Positions 16,338 through 20,431 of a stretch of DNA of 20,431 nucleotides are shown here, piece by piece. The DNA is from a virus: IMG/VR virus record IMGVR_UViG_3300025632_000108, positions 1 to 20,431 of that record; one strand, given 5' to 3'. A program made the translations under genes and the position numbers. Under the pieces are notes generated by a model. That model ran no database searches. It had not been told where the DNA came from and saw only the letters and a program-made list of their open reading frames with translations. Within the stretch, counting starts at the first letter, position 1, and each line of letters opens with the position of its first letter.

Positions 16338-16651
16338 TATTGTTCGCCTTTAAACGATTTAGAGCTATTGCTTGTACCTGCGTATAAACCAAACCATGCA
16401 GCACCTGCACCTACAATAATAGATATAAGACCTGATTGTTCTAAGCTGGGTTCAGGTAAATCCATAAACCACATAGTTGAATAATATAATAAAAACATAT
16501 ACACACTTAAAAATAAACGTGGAAATATACGCCAAGCATCTACTGCTTTAGCTAAGTGAATTGATTTTTGATATGGGTTTGCACCTGTATTATTAATATT
16601 AGTATCAATATCTAATTCAAGACTAACTTTTTTAGTTTGTATTTCTTCCAT
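16337..16651 (-). CDS. Two-TM membrane protein, candidate holin
   Basis: A 104-residue protein with a polar N-terminus and two membrane segments: FPRLFLSVYMFLLYYSTMWF (about 43-63) and GLISIIVGAGAAWFGLYAG (about 74-92), with a short Pro/Glu loop and a polar C-tail. This is the class II holin layout, and the DAWRIFPRLF...GAGAAWFGLY pattern is one I recall being labelled holin in marine phages. It lies upstream of the lysis cassette but is separated from the endolysin by the nuclease and the secreted protein genes. The start is a TAATG junction with the 80-aa gene. Confidence 0.75.
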   Translation of the reverse strand: MEEIQTKKVSLELDIDTNINNTGANPYQKSIHLAKAVDAWRIFPRLFLSVYMFLLYYSTMWFMDLPEPSLEQSGLISIIVGAGAAWFGLYAGTSNSSKSFKGEQ

Positions 16652-16893
16652 TATCTTTTTTTTCCTTTGTGTAAACCATGTCTAGCGTGTTGTTTACCTT
16701 TTTTAGTAGCGGCTCTTTTCTTTTTATTAGCTGCTGCAAGTTTTTTTCTGCCTGCTGCTGTTGATTTTAATTTTTTTATCGTTGCTGCTGGAGCATATAC
16801 TTCACCAGTTTTAGAAGATTTTTTACCGCTTGGTGTTCTCCACTTTTGTTTTGACCAACGCTTAAGAGATTTTTGTGATTTTTTTAAAGCCAT
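16651..16893 (-). CDS. Small basic protein, DUF5872-like
   Basis: An 80-residue, very Lys/Arg-rich protein with a single acidic residue. The N-terminal part (SLKRWSKQKWRTPSGKKSSKTGE and VYAPAATIKKL) matches the conserved pattern of DUF5872, seen in many phages; the tail is AAANKKKRAATKKGK and KGKKR. It probably binds nucleic acid, but no function is established. AAGGA lies upstream. It starts at a TAATG junction. Confidence 0.78.
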   Translation of the reverse strand: MALKKSQKSLKRWSKQKWRTPSGKKSSKTGEVYAPAATIKKLKSTAAGRKKLAAANKKKRAATKKGKQHARHGLHKGKKR

Positions 16894-17567
16894 TATTCTT
16901 CATATAAATTATTAAATGTTATTTCAGGGTCCATATAACTTTCATGTTCTTCTGCAGAATGTAAATATTGTGAAGGTTTAAAATTTGGTGGACCTTCTCC
17001 TGTAACCCATAAAGCAGGATTTGTAACTCTTACTCTATTATTTGGTAAAGCAATTACATTGCCTTTCCATTTGCAATCTTCAGTTATGTACATTACATGA
17101 GATTGTTTATGTTGTGCTGGACAATCTGCTATAGAATGATCTGTATAATCTACTGTAAATAAATATTTAGATTTATAAAAATTGCCATCTATTTTTGCTA
17201 TCCAAGGACTAGAACTTGCTCTATCTAATATCATTGTTGCATGATGTCTTGATTCGCAATCCCAAGGTTGAGCTAAATGATTTTCCATTGGTTCTGGAAA
17301 ACTATCCATTGTCATATCTGCTACTAATGCTTGTATTGGCATTCTTGCCCACATAGCTCCACCATGTATATTGGGTATTTCTTCTTCATACAAATCTGCT
17401 TCACATCCTGTAAAGACTACTTGAAAACTTAAAGACCTATCAGGTATTGTATTTACTGCTATAGCTATAGCGTGTAAAAATTCTCCATGATATTTTTCAT
17501 GATTATGAGTAAATTCTTTGCGAACCCAACATTTAAAATGAGGTATATTGTCTATGAGATAAGACAC
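16893..17567 (-). CDS. Conserved marine-phage protein of unknown function (224 aa)
   Basis: A 224-residue protein beginning SYLIDNIPHFKCWVRKEFT from a GTG codon in a TAGTG junction. Other notable parts are NIHGGAMWARMPIQALV, AQPWDCESRHH, SPWIAKIDGNFYKSKYLFTVDY and IALPNNRVRVTNPALW. I recognise this as a protein shared widely among T7-like cyanophages and other marine phages, with no assigned role. It is soluble, with no signal peptide or membrane segment. Several Cys, His and Trp are spread through it (C13, C55, C103, H108, H109), and a metal site cannot be excluded. Confidence 0.85.
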   Translation of the reverse strand: MSYLIDNIPHFKCWVRKEFTHNHEKYHGEFLHAIAIAVNTIPDRSLSFQVVFTGCEADLYEEEIPNIHGGAMWARMPIQALVADMTMDSFPEPMENHLAQPWDCESRHHATMILDRASSSPWIAKIDGNFYKSKYLFTVDYTDHSIADCPAQHKQSHVMYITEDCKWKGNVIALPNNRVRVTNPALWVTGEGPPNFKPSQYLHSAEEHESYMDPEITFNNLYEE

Positions 17568-17863
17568 TACTTATATCCGCCACCTGCTTTTTTATATGCT
17601 TTAGCTAACATTTGTGCTTTACGAGCAGACCATTGACCGGGTTTACCACCTTTACCACCTGCTTTTATACGATTAAATATTCTTTTACGCATAGTAGGTT
17701 TTGTATAGTTACCTGCTTTGTTTACTGTACTTTTTTTTTTAGATGTACTTCCACCTTTTTTAAGTTTTAAAGATTGTAAAGTTTTAGCTTGTTTTGCGTG
17801 TGTTGCACTAGCTTTTTTTAAACCTTTAACTACTTTTCTTACTGTTGTTTTATTTTTATTCAT
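17567..17863 (-). CDS. Highly basic Lys/Gly-rich protein lacking acidic residues
   Basis: A 98-residue protein starting MNKNKTTVRK at 17863, chosen because this ATG forms a TAATG junction with the previous gene; upstream in-frame codons belong to that gene. It contains no Asp or Glu at all. The C-terminus, TMRKRIFNRIKAGGKGG and GQWSARKAQMLAKAYKKAGGGY, is a pattern I recall from many phage proteins. DNA or RNA binding is likely from charge only. An A10 run on the coding strand (near 17731-17740) encodes part of the Lys-rich middle. Confidence 0.75.
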   Translation of the reverse strand: MNKNKTTVRKVVKGLKKASATHAKQAKTLQSLKLKKGGSTSKKKSTVNKAGNYTKPTMRKRIFNRIKAGGKGGKPGQWSARKAQMLAKAYKKAGGGYK

Positions 17864-18048
17864 TATGAAAATATACCTGCTATAACTCCTGATGTAATAA
17901 GTAAAACATATAATCCCCAAATCATATTTTCTAATTTGTTAAATCTTACCTGTCCTTGATCTAATCTTTTTTCAATATTTTCGTATCGAATAGTGCACTC
18001 TCTTTCATGTGCTGCTATTTTTGCAAAAGATTCATTAGCGGTAGCCAT
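17863..18048 (-). CDS. Small tail-anchored membrane protein (holin-accessory-like)
   Basis: A 61-residue protein: a polar N-terminal half (ANESFAKIAAHERECTIRYENIEKRLDQG) predicted helical, then one C-terminal membrane segment (MIWGLYVLLITSGVIAGIF, about 42-60). This resembles small phage proteins such as the XhlA group, which has the same layout and assists lysis, but homology is not shown. It starts and ends in TAATG junctions. An alternative is any small inner-membrane accessory protein. Confidence 0.78.
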   Translation of the reverse strand: MATANESFAKIAAHERECTIRYENIEKRLDQGQVRFNKLENMIWGLYVLLITSGVIAGIFS

Positions 18049-18185
18049 TATTTCTTTTTTTTTCTTAAAGTATAGGCTTCGTTTTTTTTAGTTTTAGGAT
18101 CATCTTTTATGTATTGACCTTTACTATTTCTAGCTCTCACTCTTTCATAGCCACTCATAAACCAATCTTTAACTTTTTTCCACAT
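18048..18185 (-). CDS. Small basic protein (45 aa)
   Basis: A 45-residue frame, MWKKVKDWFMSGYERVRARN then SKGQYIKDDPKTKKNEAY, ending in a Lys run. AAAAGGAG lies 6 bases upstream of the ATG, one of the clearest Shine-Dalgarno sites here, and the stop forms a TAATG junction with the next gene. The pattern RVRARN-GQY-DDP-T-NEAY is one I recognise from small phage proteins. Function unknown. Confidence 0.8.
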   Translation of the reverse strand: MWKKVKDWFMSGYERVRARNSKGQYIKDDPKTKKNEAYTLRKKKK

Positions 18186-18191
18186 AATTTT

Positions 18192-18199
18192 CTCCTTTT
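18192..18199 (-). promoter_or_regulatory. Shine-Dalgarno site AAAAGGAG for the 45-aa gene
   Basis: A strong site 6 bases from the ATG at 18185, in one of the few short intergenic gaps. Confidence 0.75.
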
Positions 18200-18201
18200 A
18201 A

Positions 18202-18771
18202 TTAACTGCTAGGTGGAGTTGGAAACTCTCCTAATGGTCGAACTGGTGGTGTAGCATCGTTATAAACATATAGTGCTGCTAAAGCATCTACAGTTGATAC
18301 TGCGTTAATTTTTGTTTTCATGCTTTGTGCTGCTGTTCTAACTCCTGCCCTATAAGTAGTCCAATCACTTGCAACTGTACCACTTGTCTCAGTAGCTTTG
18401 ATAACCATCCAATCGTTAGGTTGTAATAAACTGTAAGCCTGTTGGTCTACTGCTAAAGAATTTATGTATTTTAAACCTCTGGTAACAACTCCATCAGTGG
18501 TTGTATCATCTAAATTTTTAGCTGTAGCTGTTCCATAAGAAGCTGTAACTGTATCACTTGCAAATGCAAAAGATTGATTAGTATTAATATAATATTCAGG
18601 GTCTTTGTAATTGGTGTTGTCTATTACAACTTCGTAAATTCCTATAGCCTCTAGTTCTGAAGAACTCCAAAGCATAAAGATATTACTAGGATAATTTACA
18701 TCACTTATTGTTAAGGCTTTGGGTTTTGTATAGACCTGTGTTACGTTATTTGATTCTACTAATGCCCACAT
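18202..18771 (-). CDS. Tail fibre assembly-like / structural protein
   Basis: A 189-residue protein. The N-terminus MWALVESNNVTQVYTKPKAL with YPSNIFMLWSSSELEAIGIYE resembles the opening domain of phage tail fibre assembly or chaperone-like proteins. The C-terminal half has LLQPNDWMVIKATETSG then WTTYRAGVRTAAQSM, a DW-(I/V)-R/K-E...YR..VR pattern common in that group, and a Pro-rich end. It follows the DUF7483-like protein, which fits a chaperone encoded after its fibre. GAGGAAAAAATT precedes the ATG. Confidence 0.72.
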   Translation of the reverse strand: MWALVESNNVTQVYTKPKALTISDVNYPSNIFMLWSSSELEAIGIYEVVIDNTNYKDPEYYINTNQSFAFASDTVTASYGTATAKNLDDTTTDGVVTRGLKYINSLAVDQQAYSLLQPNDWMVIKATETSGTVASDWTTYRAGVRTAAQSMKTKINAVSTVDALAALYVYNDATPPVRPLGEFPTPPSS

Positions 18772-18799
18772 AATTTTTTCCTCAATTTAATTAATTTAC

Positions 18800-19876
18800 T
18801 TAGCCAGTTAATGCTCTTGCTGTTGCTGGTACTCCACCACTTGTAACAAATGGATTTTCTGCCCAAGCAAAATAAGAAAAAGTATTTGTACCTCCTGCGT
18901 TTGCAGGATAAGTGCTACCTCTTAACTTAAAACCATTTGATAAAAAATCACATTTATTTTGGTCTGTTGTTTCTGCTGTATTTGCGTTTGCAAATAAATT
19001 ATCATTCATTTCGTTAAAAGTCGACCTCGTATTATCCATCATAGACCAGCCATGATTAGGGTCTGATAAGACCTTAAATATAACTAAAGCAGGTTTAAAT
19101 CCTGTATAAACGAACTCACCATTGGTACTAGCATTTCCGTAGTAGCTTCCGTAAGCTGAATACCCTTGTTTAGCTGCAAATGCGAAACATATATACTCAC
19201 TCCCACTAGCATTTTTTTGAATATCACCACCTGTACTAAGACCTATTGTTGAACTAGAAAAACTAGACAAGACATTAGTTGCTGTGCCTTCTGTAAGATT
19301 TAAAGTGTGTCTATAAGCATTAGTTACAGCTCCAGGATTACCAGCTTTGTGTTGTACATCCCAGTTACTAACCCCAGTATCTCTGCGTTTAAATATAGCA
19401 ACATCTGGCTCTACTCCTAAACCATGCCCAATAGTATCGTTTGTTGTGCCTGAAGCTGTGTAAGTAATAATACTAAAACCTGCATCCGTATTAGCTTGAA
19501 CAGTTGAAGTTATATCACCATCTGAGTTGCTTGATGTCGTACCCCCACCTGCTTTCCATTGCCATGCTACATTTGTTTGAGAATTTTGATTCCAACTACT
19601 ACCAGAAGGTAAGCTAAACCCATCAGTTTGAAATGCTTGTATTATACTACTAGCTGTTGCCTCAACATCAGTTTTATTAACTTTAAAATATTTTGTAACT
19701 CCTGTAGTGCTATTTTGCAGCACATGGTCAACAGTAGAGTTTCTAGGTTTAATCCAAACCATGTCTGGTTTTAAATTACTATTTCCTGTATTAGTAATAC
19801 TTCTATCTGTAGCATTACCAGTATAAATAGCAACTTGAAAGTGTGCTGATGGGTCGTCTATAGTTGTATAAGCCAT
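18800..19876 (-). CDS. Tail/host-contact protein with three DUF7483-like modules
   Basis: A 358-residue protein with three similar modules: about 12-112 (FQVAIYTGN, LKPDMVWIKPRN, VAWQWKAGGG), 133-236 (FSIITYTASG, VEPDVAIFKRRD, ICFAFAAKQG) and 242-343 (GEFVYTGF, KPALVIFKVL, FSYFAWAENPF). The pattern matches what I know as DUF7483 in phage tail proteins. It begins MAYTTIDDPSAHFQ, a common opening for these. It starts in a TAATG junction with the SPRY-like protein. It is probably displayed on the tail for host contact; no enzymatic site is visible. Confidence 0.78.
   Translation of the reverse strand: MAYTTIDDPSAHFQVAIYTGNATDRSITNTGNSNLKPDMVWIKPRNSTVDHVLQNSTTGVTKYFKVNKTDVEATASSIIQAFQTDGFSLPSGSSWNQNSQTNVAWQWKAGGGTTSSNSDGDITSTVQANTDAGFSIITYTASGTTNDTIGHGLGVEPDVAIFKRRDTGVSNWDVQHKAGNPGAVTNAYRHTLNLTEGTATNVLSSFSSSTIGLSTGGDIQKNASGSEYICFAFAAKQGYSAYGSYYGNASTNGEFVYTGFKPALVIFKVLSDPNHGWSMMDNTRSTFNEMNDNLFANANTAETTDQNKCDFLSNGFKLRGSTYPANAGGTNTFSYFAWAENPFVTSGGVPATARALTG
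18848..19843 (-). repeat. Three diverged DUF7483-like modules
   Basis: Each unit is about 100 residues and is recognised by a start with a Phe/Tyr-rich strand and TG, a central PD(M/V)(V/A)(W/I)(I/F)K segment or PALVIFK, and a closing aromatic AF/AW strand. Identity between units is low, so the duplication is old. Confidence 0.7.
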
Positions 19877-20431
19877 TATCCGTACTCCGCTAAATTCTTT
19901 GTGCAGATTGCATAGTAACCACTAGGTGGTGCGTGTTCAAAAGTTCCGTAATCATTTGCATCACTTGCTGCACTTGAAATTGTGTTAATGGTGTAACCAC
20001 CAAAGTTTATATTAAATGTCCTACTTTCATAATTTTGCAAAAATGGAAAAACTGTTTTACCTTGCATATCTGAAATTAAATTACGAGTTAAAATTAAACT
20101 ACCATTAGCATAATATTTAATTGTTTGTGTAGAACTGTCCATATCTAAAGCTATTCCTAGCGTGTCGCTTGTAGTTAAAGCAGTAAATTGACCTGCACTA
20201 CTTTCACTCAAACTTCCTGAGTAAGAATAATATCTGCCTTGAGGTTCTATAGTCATATTGTAGTTTTGTGTTAATCCCTGCCCACCAATAGTGTAAGCAG
20301 TATTAGCTGTTGCTATGCCTATAAACTGAGAGCCAATAGTACCTGATGGTTTTGCTTCCCAATACCATTTACCATTTGTTAAGCCTATACTACCTTTTGC
20401 ATTTTCATCCGTTGAATTATCATATGCTGCT
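19876..20431 (-). CDS. Tail/structural protein with SPRY-like domain, 5' end outside window
   Basis: The frame is open to the window edge (about 185 residues seen) and ends TKNLAEYG. The visible part holds GKWYWEAKPSG, IGIATAN, GDTLGIALDMDSSTQTIKYYANG shown in pieces (DTLGIALDMD, IKYYANG), and TVFPFLQNYESRTFNINFG, the strand order of a SPRY/concanavalin-like domain. The end FEHAPPSGYYAICTKNL is a common closing motif of phage tail proteins with such domains. An ATG at 20256 lies inside the domain and is not the start. It likely binds a host surface ligand. Confidence 0.82.
   Translation of the reverse strand, partial: AAYDNSTDENAKGSIGLTNGKWYWEAKPSGTIGSQFIGIATANTAYTIGGQGLTQNYNMTIEPQGRYYSYSGSLSESSAGQFTALTTSDTLGIALDMDSSTQTIKYYANGSLILTRNLISDMQGKTVFPFLQNYESRTFNINFGGYTINTISSAASDANDYGTFEHAPPSGYYAICTKNLAEYG

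Noticed and set aside
17731-17740. A10 run as a programmed frameshift site
   Set aside because: No downstream structure or conserved alternative frame is apparent and the in-frame product is complete; it is probably just Lys codons.
17864-17920. N-terminal extension of the 98-aa basic protein
   Set aside because: These codons overlap the membrane segment of the 61-aa gene and the TAATG junction supports the start at 17863.
18772-18799. AATTAATTAAATT palindrome as a terminator
   Set aside because: It is a short AT-only palindrome with no GC stem, and the operon continues.
20254-20256. ATG at 20256 as the start of the SPRY-like protein
   Set aside because: The frame continues upstream to the window edge with domain-like sequence (GKWYWEAKPSG), so the gene is cut by the window.
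1-20431. Several plus-strand open frames of 60-98 codons
   Set aside because: Each lies opposite a well-supported minus-strand gene, has odd composition (Phe/Ser/Leu runs mirroring Glu, Gln, Asn codons) and no recognisable motif.

Overview
The window is a 20.4 kb stretch of an AT-rich tailed-phage genome. Every gene I can support lies on the minus strand, packed end to end with almost no intergenic DNA, so it reads as one late operon running from high to low coordinates. Several gene products have sequence patterns I recognise from marine podovirus-like phages of low-GC bacteria (pelagiphage and related viruses). These are the GRxGDxxLMH and PGEYIVPADVV structural protein, the LPEYAEPYF protein, the PQYLVMSEIQRRQEMR protein, the Rz-like spanin and the DUF5872-like basic protein. 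A SAR11-type host is plausible but is inferred from composition and family memory only.

Layout in transcription order. (1) 20431-18202: host-contact or tail region, with a 5'-truncated protein carrying a SPRY-like domain, a protein with three DUF7483-like modules, and a tail-fibre-assembly-like protein. (2) 18185-16337: small accessory genes, namely a 45-aa basic protein, a tail-anchored 61-aa membrane protein, two very basic proteins flanking a conserved 224-aa protein of unknown role, and a two-TM candidate holin. (3) 16337-15912: a staphylococcal-nuclease-type nuclease. (4) 15922-12609: two large Sec-exported proteins of unusual composition (363 aa and 750 aa). (5) 12606-10965: lysis genes, namely a TM/coiled-coil protein, a 56-aa lipoprotein, overlapping inner and outer spanins, and a GH24 endolysin. 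(6) 10965-8566: a large P22 gp10-like tail protein and two small structural proteins. (7) 8562-1: a block that looks like internal or ejected virion proteins, interrupted by a GNAT-like gene and ending in a giant protein (at least 1099 residues, cut by the window edge) with an HExxH metallopeptidase motif.

Gene ends and starts mostly overlap as TAATG, TAGTG or ATGA, so translational coupling probably sets relative protein levels. I see no promoter, terminator, tRNA, CRISPR or insertion sequence, and no gene-free stretch above 300 bases.

The most unusual part is 15922-12609. It encodes two secreted proteins. The first has a long Asn/Thr tract and a Cys-containing C-terminal domain. The second is a mosaic of a nidogen-like domain, exact 22-residue cysteine repeats, a long Glu/Phe-rich acidic stretch and a Ser/Thr linker. 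They sit between a candidate holin and the spanin/endolysin genes. Their job is unknown, and their Sec signals argue against ordinary cytoplasmic virion assembly.
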